NCBI RefSeq assembly: GCF_024181385.1
Contig: NZ_CP051305.1
Coordinates: 62,001-126,000 of the forward strand
DNA length: 64,000 bases
Direction: 5' to 3'
Source: Treponema sp. OMZ 798
GTDB lineage: Bacteria > Spirochaetota > Spirochaetia > Treponematales > Treponemataceae
In this document: one piece after another, positions 17,558 through 29,800 of the stretch
How positions within the stretch are numbered: the first letter of the stretch is position 1
Layout: every line of letters begins with the position of its first letter
Notes under the pieces: model-generated
What the model saw: only the letters and a program-made list of their open reading frames with translations
The model's database searches: none
Told to the model about the DNA's origin: nothing
Position numbers and translations under genes: made by a program

Positions 17558-18922
17558 CTATTTTTTTATTCCCGACACCCATTTGGTGTTTAGGATTAAA
17601 ATTACGGCAATCAGACCGGCCGTTATGTTCGAAAAAAGATTTCCCCAGTATATCGAGTAATAGGAAAGATATTTTTCGGTTGTAATTATAAATATGTAGC
17701 GCAAAAGCCAGATACGCAAAATACCCAACATTAACGGAACCTTGGTTTTTCCGAGGCCGATAAAGGCTCCCTGAATTGTCATACATATACCGAATCCTAT
17801 TACCGAGTAGGTGTAAATGTGCAGGGCCTTTACTGCGATTTCCCCTATTTGGGGCATTTCGGGCTTAAACATTGATACAAGATAGGCTGAAGACGGCACT
17901 ATGATAGCTATAAGGACTGCTCCGCTTATTGCACTTGTGATACAGCCTAAAAGGCAGGACCGCTTTGCTTTTTGGGGATTTTCGGAGCCTATATTCATAC
18001 TTACCATAGTTGTAACTGCAGCGCTAAAGCAGCCGGGTATATTGAAACAAATTGTAGATATATTGTTTGCAATACTTTGACCATTTAAGATTACTGCGCC
18101 GTAAGGCTCCATTTCTCTGTTTATTAAAAAAAAGCCTACATATATAAAGGCATAATTGAGCATTGCCGGGAAGCCGACCCGTAATAATTCGTATATCGCA
18201 GGAGAGGAGAATTTAAATTGTTTTAAAGTTAGTTTATCGGGTGTTGGTTTCAAAAAAAGATCGTAGAACATCCACGCTGCGACTACAATATTGGCTAAAA
18301 GAGAGGCGAGAACACAGCCGTCTATTTTCATTCTAAAAATATATAAAAAGATAAAGTTGCCTATGATTTTTATGATAAGCATTATGATCATTCTTATAAA
18401 GGGAGCTTCCGGCTTTCCGTTGGCATTTTTTATACCGTTGTATATAGCTTCCATAAAGCTGAGAGGCATTACAAGACAATAAAGCGAAATATACCTAAAA
18501 ACCAGCGGAGCTATTTCACTTTTGAGCGTATAGCTTATTACCGTTCCCAGTATAAATAAAACGGGAATTGAAACCAATCCCAACAAAAAGGCAAATACGA
18601 AAATCTGCGTGGCAATTTTTTTGCTTTCATCTATGTTTCCGCGCCCGTTGAGCTGTCCGATAATTGCTGTAGCTCCAACGCTTAAGCCTTGACCAAGCGC
18701 TAGGACAATGAAGATAATAGGCTGGGAAAAGCTGACTGCACTTGCCGTTACATGGTCGGTAAGTCTGTTTATAAAGAGACCGTCAGTAAAAGGCATCATA
18801 GCTTGCAGCATAGCCATCATAAGAGCCGGTAAAGAAAGGATGATTAATGTTTTGATAGGTGAAGCGGTTAAAATAAGCTCTCGCCTTTGTGCTGTGGTTT
18901 GTCCTATAAATTTAAGCTTCAT
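17558..18922 (-). CDS. MATE-family multidrug efflux transporter
   Basis: The 454-residue inner-membrane protein has about 12 hydrophobic segments in two homologous halves. Landmarks are SLPALMMAMLQAMMPFTDGLFINRL at the first helix, SVGATAIIGQLNGRG, VGFPAMLNYAFIYVGFFLINR at the start of the second half and MVSMNIGSENPQKA. MATE proteins export cationic drugs or metabolites with Na+ or H+ antiport; the substrate is unknown. It is divergent from the Ig-like surface-protein operon. Confidence 0.9.
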   Translation of the reverse strand: MKLKFIGQTTAQRRELILTASPIKTLIILSLPALMMAMLQAMMPFTDGLFINRLTDHVTASAVSFSQPIIFIVLALGQGLSVGATAIIGQLNGRGNIDESKKIATQIFVFAFLLGLVSIPVLFILGTVISYTLKSEIAPLVFRYISLYCLVMPLSFMEAIYNGIKNANGKPEAPFIRMIIMLIIKIIGNFIFLYIFRMKIDGCVLASLLANIVVAAWMFYDLFLKPTPDKLTLKQFKFSSPAIYELLRVGFPAMLNYAFIYVGFFLINREMEPYGAVILNGQSIANNISTICFNIPGCFSAAVTTMVSMNIGSENPQKAKRSCLLGCITSAISGAVLIAIIVPSSAYLVSMFKPEMPQIGEIAVKALHIYTYSVIGFGICMTIQGAFIGLGKTKVPLMLGILRIWLLRYIFIITTEKYLSYYSIYWGNLFSNITAGLIAVILILNTKWVSGIKK

Positions 18923-19002
18923 ATTCTCGCTATTCTACCCTATTATTAAAAAATAGGGAAGACATATAATTATAAAAAAATATTAAAAATTACTTGATAT
19001 TA

Positions 19003-19030
19003 TTGACATTTTGTGTGTATATTGTATTAT
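19003..19030 (+). promoter_or_regulatory. Promoter of the giant surface-protein operon
   Basis: TTGACA (19003-19008) and TATTAT (19025-19030) with a 16-bp spacer form a good housekeeping promoter about 110 bp before the ATG at 19143. The resulting leader contains a hairpin (TTAGCCGATA / TATCGGTTAA, 19093-19115) before the Shine-Dalgarno AGGAG. Confidence 0.65.
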
Positions 19031-19092
19031 AAATATATCCATCCCTATCATTTTTTCATTTTAATTTAGATATATTAAAGATTTCAGCTGCT

Positions 19093-19115
19093 TTAGCCGA
19101 TAAGCTATCGGTTAA
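19093..19115 (+). promoter_or_regulatory. Hairpin in the 5' leader of the surface-protein operon
   Basis: Arms TTAGCCGATA and TATCGGTTAA pair over 10 bp with one G-U pair in RNA and a 3-nt AGC loop. The hairpin lies 27 nt before the start codon and has no T-tract, so it could stabilise the leader or affect translation rather than terminate transcription. Confidence 0.45.
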
Positions 19116-19142
19116 ATTATTGAATTAGTTTAGGAGTATTTT

Positions 19143-22100
19143 ATGAAAAAAATAACAATGTATTTATTGATAATGTTTAGCTCTTTGAGTTTGCTATATG
19201 CAGGAGGATCAAAAGATATAGACAGTGTACAGATGACCAACACGGAAAGCTGGCAGCAATCGATAGATATATCGGCTAAGAAAAAAGGAAAATACAATGT
19301 ATTGATAAAGGCTGTAGATATAGCCGGTAATGAGGGTTATGTAGGTCCTTTTAATATGTATGTAGACCCTAATTCAGACTTACCGATAGTAAACATAAGT
19401 AATCCTAAAACTGAAGCAGTAGTATCAGGTAACTTAAACATAATAGGAACCTGCGTAGACGATGATGCTGTAGAGTATGTAGAGTTACGCATAGACGGCG
19501 GAGAAAATATATACCGGGCCAAGGGGAAAGAATTTTGGTCATACTATATAAACACTGAAAATTTTGAAGAAGGAACTCACACTATAGAGGCCTGGGGCGT
19601 AGACATTAACGGCGTAAAGGGAAAATCAGTAAAAAACAGATTTTACATAAATCGGCTGTCGCCGATTACTGAGATAGGCAATAAGAGTATAGGAGAACTT
19701 GTTTCAGGTAAGATAACAATTGACGGAACGGTAGAAGACGGTAACGGTATAGAAAGACTGCTATATTCATTGAACCATGGAGAGAACTTTGAAGAAGTAA
19801 AGTTAGCGTATAACAAAAAAACAAAGCAATCAACGTTTTCATTAAAATTAAACACAAAAACGCTGGAAGACGGGCCTAAGGTAATTTGGTTTAAGGCAAT
19901 AGATAAGCAAGGAAGTATAGGCATACACACATTTTTGTTGTTTGTCGATAACACAGCCCCTATCGTAGAATTTATCTATCCTGAGGACGACAGTCCTGCT
20001 GCTCCGGTATTTTCTGTTGCAGGGAAGGCTGGTGATTCGGCAGGTTTATCAAGCCTTTCTTGGAAGTGTAATGGAGAAGAAGGCAGTTTTGAGCTTACTG
20101 CGGGTAATAATTATTGGATAAAAGAGTTCGATGTTAGTAAGAGCGGAGCTAAAAGTGCTGTTGTCGAAATAACCGCAAAAGATATAGCCGGAAACATAGT
20201 AAGAGCAAAAAAGACATTTTACATAGATCAAAATAAGGGAAAGCCCGTAATCGAAATGCTAAGCCCTGTCCTTGATGGAAAGGTTTCGGGAGATCTCTAT
20301 ATCTCAGGAGCAATTTATGACTTATATGGACCAAGTGAGGTAAGATACAAGATAGACAAGGGGGAAGAAAAAATAATAGACGCCTCCGATGCAGGTTTTG
20401 CAGCTGTAGAAAGCGGATTGAGTGCAGGAACTCATACATTGACTATTTATGCGGTTAATAAAAAAGGCATTAAAGGAAATCCTTTAAGTGTAAAGTTCAG
20501 CGTAGAAGGGAAGGAGCCTGTAATCGCTTTTGATAACGGGCAGACAATCATCCCTGTATATACGGCACAAACAAAGAATTCTACTTCTGTCCATGTAAAA
20601 TCGGCTTCCGGGTTAAAATATATAAGTGCAGGCTTTAACGGAGAAGAAGAATCCGTTTTACCTTTAAAGACCGGACAAACCGATTATGTGATAAAGACAA
20701 ATATAAGCGGAAAATCGCAGCCGGGTATATATACAGTGTCTGTTACGGCAACAGACATTAATGATAAGGTTAGCAAACAGACTCTGGTTATCCGAGTTTT
20801 AAATGCATCGGGAGCAGGCGGTGAAGAAAACTTTGTGTGGTCTAAAGGCAAGATAAATGAGAGCAATCAAATAGTATTGATAAACGATAAAGCCTTGGAA
20901 GGGATTTACCAGCCTCGGGACGGAATGGTCATAGAGAGTTTAGAAGTAATAGGCGGTAAAAATATTGAAGCAGAGCAAGAAGGAGAATTAATAAGATTAA
21001 GGATAAAAGAAGAGGGCGTATATAAAGGAATCGGAGTAAAGATAACCGATAGTGAGGGTGTAGTTTTTACAAGCCCTTTAGTAGATATTCTTTTTGATAA
21101 GAGTTCTCCTAATATAAATCTTGAAATGAGCGAAGCAGCTTCTTTTGTGACAAGTTCTATAAATTTAAAGGGTAATGCTGAAGATTCGGTTGGAATTACA
21201 AAAGTTGAATATAGCTTAGGAAGCGGTTCTCCTTATGTAAAGTTATCTAACTCATTTAACGAGAAGATAAATATAAGCGGACAGGCGGACGGTCCCATTG
21301 TTGTTACCGTAAAGGCAACAGATGCAGCCGGAAGAGAAAGCTATGAGAGAAGACTGTTTTATAAGGACAGCGAAGCTCCTGAGGTTGTTATGATTTTGCC
21401 GGAAGGCGGAGAAAAGGTAAACGGTTCAATATACTCGGCTTTTAAGGTAAGCGATAGGTTTGCCGGAGTAAAGTCTGAGTATAAGGGAGCAAGTAAGGGT
21501 GCCGAATGGCAGAGCTTTGAATATAGCTCCTTACCGAATCTTATAATAGGCAGTGCAAAAGAGCCCTTGAGTAAGAATATGCTGTTTAAGTTTACTGACC
21601 TTGCAGGCAATTCAAGAAGTTTTAATAGTTATAGTTTTGAAATAGACAATAGCGAAGATGCCCCACGGGTAGACTTACATTTACCGAATGAAAACGAAAT
21701 AATAATAAAAGACTTTGAAATATCCGGTATGGTATATGATGACGATGAGGCAGCAAAGATCCATTATAGGATAGATAAGGGTGCTTATAAATCGATGGAT
21801 ATAAAAAACAGCTTTTCTATACCTATTTTACTAAGCGAGCTTACGGATAATGAACATGAGATAACCATGTATGCTGAGGATATTTACGGAGTAACAAGCC
21901 AGCCTGTAACCAGAAAAATCAGAGTGTCTCTCGATGTACCTCAGGTTGCAGTTTCTTACCCTCTTATAACTGACACAGTGCAAGGGGTAAGCGTAATATC
22001 CGGAAGTGCATTGGATAAAAACGGAATCAAGAAGGTTGAAGTATCCTTTGATAACGGGCAGACCTATAACCTTGCAGAAGGCAGAGAAAAATGGCAATAC

Positions 22101-23816
22101 CGTATAAATACCCATATAATAAATGACGGAACCCATGTAGTTTTTGTAAAGGCGACAGATAATTATGAGCAAGTATTTTTATACTCGACATTGATAAACA
22201 TAGATAACACGCCTCCTATATTAAAACTTGAATATCCCTTAGCCGGTTCAAAATTGGATAACAACCTTTTTGTATCAGGTCAAGTTTATGATAATGTTTC
22301 TCTTGAAGGAGTAATGTTAAAAATAAAGAGCCTTGACGGAAAATCGGTGCCTCAAAAGCTATCCGAGATCAAGCTTGAAAAAGATATAATTCTTTCAAAA
22401 GATATAGATATAAGCTCATTGCCTGAAGGAAGGTATAATCTTGAGATAAGCGGAGTAGATAAGGCCAATAATACTAATGAGGCTTCTATCAACTTTGATG
22501 TGTATAGAAAGAAGGATAAAAACAAGATAGAGTTATTGTATCCTTTAAACGGCGAAACGGTAAGAGGCGAGTTCAATGTATATGGAAGGCTGATGGCTGA
22601 TAATGGTGTAGAAGAGGCCGCTTTATATATAGACGGAAAAGAAGTTGAAAGGGTTTCTGTATCTAAAACGGGTTATGTTTGTTTTAAATTAGACAGTGAA
22701 AAGCTCGTAAATGGAGAGCATAGCCTTGAGTTAAGGGCAAACCGTGCAGGTGCCGGACCGCTTAATTCTGAGGTACATAAGATAAATTATGGCGCAGAGG
22801 GGCCGTGGATCACCATAGACAATTTTGCGATGGGAGACTTTGCAATAGAAAGGCCCTACCTTAGAGGAAGAGCCGGTTATACAGTATCCGAAGAAGAAAA
22901 GACCCGTGTCTACTCAAAGGGTTCTACATCTGAGGATAAAAGAGCTTTTAAAGCAAAGCGCGTTAAGTATGTAGAAATCAGTTTTGACAACGGAAAAACC
23001 TTTGCTCCTGTTAAGTCGGCTGCTAATTGGAAGTACAGGCTTGAAACAGAGGATATGGCAGAAGGAAATCACTTTTTATTGTTAAGGGCCGTTATGGAAA
23101 ATAGAGAGGTAGCGGTTTGTAGGACAATAATAAAGATAGATAAGACAGCTCCAAAAGTTACCTTGATATCGCCCGGTGAGGGAGGCCGGTACAATGGAGC
23201 AATAGAGTTTAGCGGCTTATCTTCAGATGACATAGAGCTGTCAACTGTAGAAGCTCTTTTAAGGAAGGGAGATAAGGCTAGTTATGGAGTACCAAAGTTT
23301 ATTCAAGGCTTGCATGTTGAAGGTGCGTTTTGGGGAGCGGCCTTATGGGATATAGGCTTAGGTTTAAGCTTTTTTGATGATAACGTAAAACTCCAGCTTC
23401 ATTATGGGCAGTTTTTACAAAGTCAGTTTAATCTGCTATATGGCGGTAACCATAAGATGAGATATGGAGGGCATATAATATCGTTAAAGCTATTGGCAAA
23501 CGTATATGAGCTGCCTTTTGGATATTATTTTGGACCTGATTGGAAGTGGTTATATTTGGATGTGGCCTTGGGTGCACAGTTTGGATTGTTTACGCAAACC
23601 CAGAGCGGCCGTCCTCAAGTATTGTCAGCTTTGCTTATGCAGCTTGAGTTTCCTAGAGTTAAATTTCATAAGCAAAAGTATTTCAGCGCTATATCCTTAT
23701 TTACAGAAGGACAATTGTGGTTTGTACCTACTGATGTAGATTCTAAGGGAAAAACGTCTGCGATAAGATCTGTAATTCCTAATATATCTGTCGGCTTAAG
23801 GTTTGATATATTTTAA
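19143..23816 (+). CDS. Giant Ig-like-repeat surface protein with C-terminal beta-barrel-like domain
   Basis: The 1557-residue protein starts with a Sec signal peptide (cleavage likely after LSLLYA; no lipobox Cys). About 13 Ig-like/Big-type modules follow, each roughly 95-110 residues. A typical module opens with P-x-V-x-I-x-x-P and has V-x-G-x-x-x-I-x-G-x-x-x-D near its start and D-G-x-H-x-x-x-x-x-A-x-D near its end. The last about 170 residues change character: repeated aromatic, glycine-rich amphipathic strands (for example EGAFWGAALWDIGLGLSF) ending in VGLRFDIF, a C-terminal aromatic typical of outer-membrane barrels. I infer an exported passenger of stacked Ig domains anchored by a C-terminal barrel, like an autotransporter or a reversed intimin. 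The lipoprotein gene 15 bp downstream is the probable partner. Adhesion is plausible but unproven. Confidence 0.7.
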   Translation: MKKITMYLLIMFSSLSLLYAGGSKDIDSVQMTNTESWQQSIDISAKKKGKYNVLIKAVDIAGNEGYVGPFNMYVDPNSDLPIVNISNPKTEAVVSGNLNIIGTCVDDDAVEYVELRIDGGENIYRAKGKEFWSYYINTENFEEGTHTIEAWGVDINGVKGKSVKNRFYINRLSPITEIGNKSIGELVSGKITIDGTVEDGNGIERLLYSLNHGENFEEVKLAYNKKTKQSTFSLKLNTKTLEDGPKVIWFKAIDKQGSIGIHTFLLFVDNTAPIVEFIYPEDDSPAAPVFSVAGKAGDSAGLSSLSWKCNGEEGSFELTAGNNYWIKEFDVSKSGAKSAVVEITAKDIAGNIVRAKKTFYIDQNKGKPVIEMLSPVLDGKVSGDLYISGAIYDLYGPSEVRYKIDKGEEKIIDASDAGFAAVESGLSAGTHTLTIYAVNKKGIKGNPLSVKFSVEGKEPVIAFDNGQTIIPVYTAQTKNSTSVHVKSASGLKYISAGFNGEEESVLPLKTGQTDYVIKTNISGKSQPGIYTVSVTATDINDKVSKQTLVIRVLNASGAGGEENFVWSKGKINESNQIVLINDKALEGIYQPRDGMVIESLEVIGGKNIEAEQEGELIRLRIKEEGVYKGIGVKITDSEGVVFTSPLVDILFDKSSPNINLEMSEAASFVTSSINLKGNAEDSVGITKVEYSLGSGSPYVKLSNSFNEKINISGQADGPIVVTVKATDAAGRESYERRLFYKDSEAPEVVMILPEGGEKVNGSIYSAFKVSDRFAGVKSEYKGASKGAEWQSFEYSSLPNLIIGSAKEPLSKNMLFKFTDLAGNSRSFNSYSFEIDNSEDAPRVDLHLPNENEIIIKDFEISGMVYDDDEAAKIHYRIDKGAYKSMDIKNSFSIPILLSELTDNEHEITMYAEDIYGVTSQPVTRKIRVSLDVPQVAVSYPLITDTVQGVSVISGSALDKNGIKKVEVSFDNGQTYNLAEGREKWQYRINTHIINDGTHVVFVKATDNYEQVFLYSTLINIDNTPPILKLEYPLAGSKLDNNLFVSGQVYDNVSLEGVMLKIKSLDGKSVPQKLSEIKLEKDIILSKDIDISSLPEGRYNLEISGVDKANNTNEASINFDVYRKKDKNKIELLYPLNGETVRGEFNVYGRLMADNGVEEAALYIDGKEVERVSVSKTGYVCFKLDSEKLVNGEHSLELRANRAGAGPLNSEVHKINYGAEGPWITIDNFAMGDFAIERPYLRGRAGYTVSEEEKTRVYSKGSTSEDKRAFKAKRVKYVEISFDNGKTFAPVKSAANWKYRLETEDMAEGNHFLLLRAVMENREVAVCRTIIKIDKTAPKVTLISPGEGGRYNGAIEFSGLSSDDIELSTVEALLRKGDKASYGVPKFIQGLHVEGAFWGAALWDIGLGLSFFDDNVKLQLHYGQFLQSQFNLLYGGNHKMRYGGHIISLKLLANVYELPFGYYFGPDWKWLYLDVALGAQFGLFTQTQSGRPQVLSALLMQLEFPRVKFHKQKYFSAISLFTEGQLWFVPTDVDSKGKTSAIRSVIPNISVGLRFDIF

Positions 23817-23831
23817 TTTAGGAGGAAATGA

Positions 23832-26800
23832 ATGAAAAAGAACAAAAAATTTTTAAGTTTTTTAGTATTAAGTTTATTTACGGTGATAATGTTACTGACA
23901 TGTAAACCTCTTGTTTCGTTGGGAACTACGGTAGACGTCTTACCGCCTGAGGGAAGAATAACCTATCCTGAAACAGGAGAAACGCCTATCCGGGGCAGCT
24001 TTATTATAAAAGGGACCGCCTTTGACGATGAAGAAGTCAAATCTGTATCGGTTATGTTTAAAAATAAAGAAAACCCTGGAATACAGAAAGGCCCGTTTCC
24101 CGGGCATGTTACTGCAAGCGGCAGCGGAAACGTAACTTGGGAAATAGCGATAAATAACGAGTCTACCGGTACTGAAGATGGTCATCCCTTGGTAAAGATT
24201 TATCCCATACCTGATGGGGAGTATGAGATTACCGTTACTATCAAAGACAAGAATGATAAAATTACAATGCTAAATAAAACTTATAAGATAGATAATACTC
24301 CTCCTGTATTTATTGTTTCAAGACCGTCATTAGTGGCGATCGATGAAGACCCTTACCCTACTGTAGACCAATATGGTGCAGTTATGAAAATAGAAGGTTC
24401 GGCAGGTGATATGCATGAATTGAGTTTGATTACATTAAAGGTGAGAGATGATTTATCCATAACAAAACAGAACAAAGAAAATTCTGTTGATATTGTTATG
24501 GCAGCTTATCCCGACCAATACTATTCAGATTTGATAAATAACGGGGTAAATATAGATAAACCAATAAGAGCCGATATAAAATTGCAGGATAACGCCCGTA
24601 TGTATAACGGAAGCGTAGACAATAAAGGAAACGAATCAGATTTTTATTACGTAAAAAATGAAATAGAAGGCTCTGTTGATTTAAATAAATATACGGCAAA
24701 GGTAATAAGCGATTATTTCTCCGGTAAAAAGGGAAAAGACGGGGGGACATCTCACGAACAAGCTATATATGATTTAAGAAAATCTGAAAGTGAAAGTATC
24801 CGAAATATTTTATTAAATAAACAAGTAAAACCTTCAAAAAATAAAAGCGTATTCTCTTTAAATCCGGATAAGTCTCCCGGGTTTAAGGTTATCGGAGCTC
24901 ATCCGGTAATCTTCCCTGAAGGATCAACTAATCCGGCTCCTCTTCCGGCTCCAATGTTGTTCGGTTCTTCTTCTTCCTTAACTGTTGAGTTATATCCGAA
25001 TATGGACAAGAATGCTCTTGTTGCCGGTACAGACTATGCAGGAAGCGAATTAAAAGTTATTCTTTGCAAGGGTAATACTGTTACAGATTTAAAAAACGGT
25101 AATTATACCTCGCAGTCTCCATTTTTTGATGCTACAGTACCAAGCCCTGATTTTTCGGGAGTTACGCAAAGCGGAGGACTTATAAAAATAACTAAGCCTC
25201 TTCCTGGAGACATTGAGCCGGGACTTTATAGGATTAATGTTGAAGGGCACGATGTAAAAGGAAACTCAGATTTTACACCATATAATGATAAAAATAAACC
25301 ATCAAATGGTTTGCTTATTGTTGATTTTAAAGCGGCCGGAGCTCCATATATGTTTCCCCATCAACCTAATGAATATCAGAATGGAGATGTTGATATAAGC
25401 TGTGCTGTTGAAAATCTTGCAGGCGGTTCGGTCTACTATAAGATTGATTCGCCCGCAGATGCAGAGACGCCTACGGATACTGATTTTTTGTTAACTCAAG
25501 TCGGGGCAACCAATATATATAAAGGTAAAGTTAAGGTGGCTGGACTTTCAGAAGGTAGGCGTCATATTCATTTTCGAGCTCGCAGTACAAATTCAGTGTT
25601 TGCGGTTGGGCAGGTTAGTTTTGTACTTGACAGGACAAACCCTAAAGAACCTTCATTGCTAGACCCCCTTCAAACTGTATTCAGTACTTGGTCCCGTACA
25701 TTTAAAGGAACAGCAGCGGATATGCCGATAGGCAGTGATCTTATGGGTTCAGGTATAGATAAAGTAACCTATAAGATAGGGGCAAAAATCGGAGGCAATA
25801 TTAACTATGAAGCAGATGAAACACCCGCAAGATTAATTCCTCCGGAAACAGGTTTGACTGAGTACAAATGGGAGGCTATTGTAAGTTTCCGGCAAAAACA
25901 AGAAAACTATGTACTTGTAAGCGTATATGACAAAGCAGGAAATAAAACCGATAAAGAATTCGGTCCTTATGAGGTAAATACCGATGCTCCGCAGATTAAA
26001 TTCGATGATGTAAGGTTTTCGTTGGGGGCAACATATGTTGAGGCGTCACCCATAACCTTAGTAAAACAAAATACCGTTATCGGTAACTATGCAAATAAAC
26101 AAGCTTCTTTCAGGATTTTCGCAAAAAATGCTTTTGGAATTAAAACCGTAAAAGTTTCGATAGGCGGCGGTGTAGAAAAAAACGGAACAAAAACAGGTGT
26201 TTCCGGAGACTATGAGGAATGGACAATAAACGATGTTGATCTTGCTCATGTTGAAGGAAATCCCAATTTTAAGCTTTATGTTGAGTCTAATTCAGGTACA
26301 GTAACCGAATGGCCTAATCCTATAGTAGTTGATTTTACAGCGCCGAAGGTAACGCAGTCATCTCCGGATTTACAAAACATCTTTTTCAAAGAAGTAAAGC
26401 TGATGGGCAACATAGTTGATGAATCGGCTTCCGGAAATGTAATTACCTCAGGCGTTAATGAAATGACTGTAAAATATAAAATCGGTAACTCAGGTTTTCT
26501 AACATCTCATGTGCATAACAGTGAGGAATTAAGCAAAATAATTTATTCAGGCGGAGCATGGACTATAGTAATTCCGGATATAGCAAAATATCAAACCTTT
26601 AGCGGTGTTTCAGCTCCCGGATTAGGCAGCAGCATTTATAGTATTCCTATAGTATTACAGGCATCAGACAAGGCGGGCAATGAGGTTACTTCTTCTCAAT
26701 TTAGTGTGAAGTTTGACCCTGCCGGAGGTACACCCTTCGCCGAGCTGGTTTCACCAAAAAATGGTGATGCCCTTGGAGGCGATATATTAATAAGCGGAAG

Positions 26801-29800
26801 TGCCCATGTTGCAAACCCTGCTTCAGGTAAAACCGTCAAAAAGATTTATTTACAGTTGGGAAAAACTCGGGCTGAGCTTGAAGCAAATACAGCTTGGTCT
26901 TTAAATAACCAAAACTACGGATCAGCAACCGGAGTTCAAATTTATCCTGACTCGGGTAATGCTGATGTGTATTATTGGAACCATATTCTCCCATCCGAAG
27001 TGAAAACAGATATTTTAGCCGGAGCCGATAAAAAGGAAGTATTTTTACGCGTAAAGGCAGAAAATAGCGACGGACTAATCGGAGATTGGACTTCTATAGT
27101 TAGCTTTACAATAAATACGGATGTTGCCCAATTTACCGGTATAAAGCAATTAGTGCCGAATAATGCTCCTCCTCCTGATTATATTGAAGAAACGTACGTT
27201 CAGAATTCGGTTTGGGTAAAAGGTGATTTATTTAAAATAAAAGGTGCTGTAAGGCATAGTGCCGGTATAAAGCCCAACATTAAAGCCGAATCACCGCCGA
27301 CATTGCCGGCCGGATATCAAAGTCTTGATACAAGCAATACTTTAGGCTGGTTTACTGAGGGAAATATTAATGATAACGGAGATATTGTTACTGTAGGAGG
27401 TTTACCTGGCTACGCTTTTACAATTCCTATCAAAACATCTCATTACACAAAAAAGGCAGGAAATATTCAGTTTGATATTTCGGCTATAGATGCCCGTAAC
27501 GATGGTTCCTCCGTTCCGGTATCTTATACTATAGTTCTTAGATATGATAATAGTCTTCCGTCTGCAGTATTCGGAACGGCTGCCGGTAAATTTAAAAAGG
27601 CTGTATTTACCGCTACCTCAGCTTCAGGTGTTTCGGTAAGTCTTCAAGGTTCTGAAAATATAACACAGGCTGTTGCAAGGCTTAAAAAGAATATAGGTAA
27701 CCTTGTCTTATTTGCTGAAACAAAGGATGGATCGGCTAAGGCTGTTAAAATAACTAATATAGAGGTAGATGGAAGTCATGCAAAAGTAACCTTTGCAAGT
27801 ACAGGTATTTTTGCAGATTCAGCGAACTGTATACTGATTGAGCAAAATCCCATTGTTTTCGATAAAGATGGCAGCAATTACCAACTGCAGGGTTTTGCCT
27901 ATGACAGCGGATCTAAAACAAAGACCCTTTCAGTTAAGTTTGGCGATACATCTATGGCAGATATTAATAAATTTGATGCTGAAATCGGAGACTTTGTAAG
28001 TTTTAAGCATAGTATAGAAACTAAAAATATCAATGACGGTATGTATAGCTTAAAACTTAATGCAACCGATGATGCCGGTAATAAGGGTGATGAATATTCA
28101 TGTCCCATATATGTGCGTAACAAGCCCTTAAAGCTAACGAATGTAAGCTTTAGTACGGATCTAAACGGCAGCAATTCTTATTCTAATAATGTGAGCTCCG
28201 GCTTGATTGAAACAGTGACAAAGAATGGTGATGATTCATACATAGATGAAGTAAAAAATTACAGTCAAACTATTGATATAGCAAGTGAATTTACTATTAA
28301 AAATGCAGATAAGTCTCAAATTAAGTTTGAATTACTTGGCGGTTATGGAGCACGCAGTTATAAACTTTATAAGGCTGATAGCTCGGGTAATCAGTCAGGA
28401 GCGCCGGTTAAAACCGGAACTCTCAGCTCTTCAAATTCGAATCCTGAGCTTAACGATGCGATTAATTTTGAGAACGTAGATTTTGGAAATGCTGCAATAC
28501 AGGATGGTGATAATCAAAAATTCGTTATTGTTCTAACGGATAGTGCTTCAGTTGAGGATACAGGGCGAAAATTAACTCTTAAGGTAACATTTAACGTAAA
28601 AACAAAGGATACCCGCAAGCCTTCTGCCTTTGTTTCTCCTTTCTATTGGAATGGAGAGAACGAAAACAGCCTGGTATCAAACAGCCGGGATAAGGGGCAT
28701 ATTGAGATTGCAAAAGTTTCATCCGGTGCAGGAGAAAGCGATGTTTCGGGACAGGTTGTTATCAGAGGAACAGCCTATCATCCGACCAAGCTTACCAAGC
28801 TTACACTTACTGTGGACGGATCGGAAAAAAAAGCAGAGTATGCTGCCGGAAGCTGGACCTCCCTGACTGATTTAAAGGTTAAAGATACGAGACTAGACGT
28901 AAACGGTCACTGGGTGTCATGGGAGTATAGCTGGATAACCGGAACACCGGGAAACAACAAGCAGATTTTACTTAAGGCATACCACAGCGGTACAGTAGTA
29001 AGCGGCAATACAGTTGTAGGTAGTCTTACGAAAAAAAATGCCCAGGCACGAACGGTTCAGTCTCTTACCCTTGCTCCTGGTGATAAGGCCGTGCCCGGAC
29101 AATTTATCCGTATTGTTGGTAAGACCGGTTCAACCGATGCCGATGCTTCATATTTGCTTCCTATAACATCGGTAAACGGCTCGGTTGTTGAGTGGAAAGA
29201 TGTACTTCTTCCTACAGTAGCCAATCCTGCTACAGATGATACATTGATGTCTTATTACCTCTATCCTGTAGGGTATGCGGGCGATGAACCTTCCTTTAAT
29301 AAGCCGGCGATGAGCGTAAATGTGGTGCCCTATGTAACCGGCATAAAAACAGCTCTTTCAAAACTCGGCGGAAACGATCCCGACTTGTATGCACGGACAG
29401 CAACGGGCCGCTATCCGGTAGAGGATAAGGAAAAAATAGAGATACAGGGCTTTAACCTTACCGGTGCTGCCGTAACGGTGGGAGGCGTTTCCTCCGGAAC
29501 TTTGACCGATACAGGATCTCCGTGGTCTTTGACTCTTGATGCCGGTGCAAAAAGCGGTGCTCTTGAGCTTACCGTAACTCCTTCAGGAGGAAGTGCAGTT
29601 AAGGCCGTCAACAATATCAACAATAACGAGAAGCCATACAACAAGGCAAAGAAAACCGCCAGTAACGATAAGCTGACGGATGACCTTTTCCTTGATGTCT
29701 GGCAGTTTAACAGTAAAGCTGCTTTGCCCGGCCGCGGTGTTATAACCGAACCCGTTATGCGTATCAATCCTTCAAACGGCATGATAGGCTTTGCCTTTGC

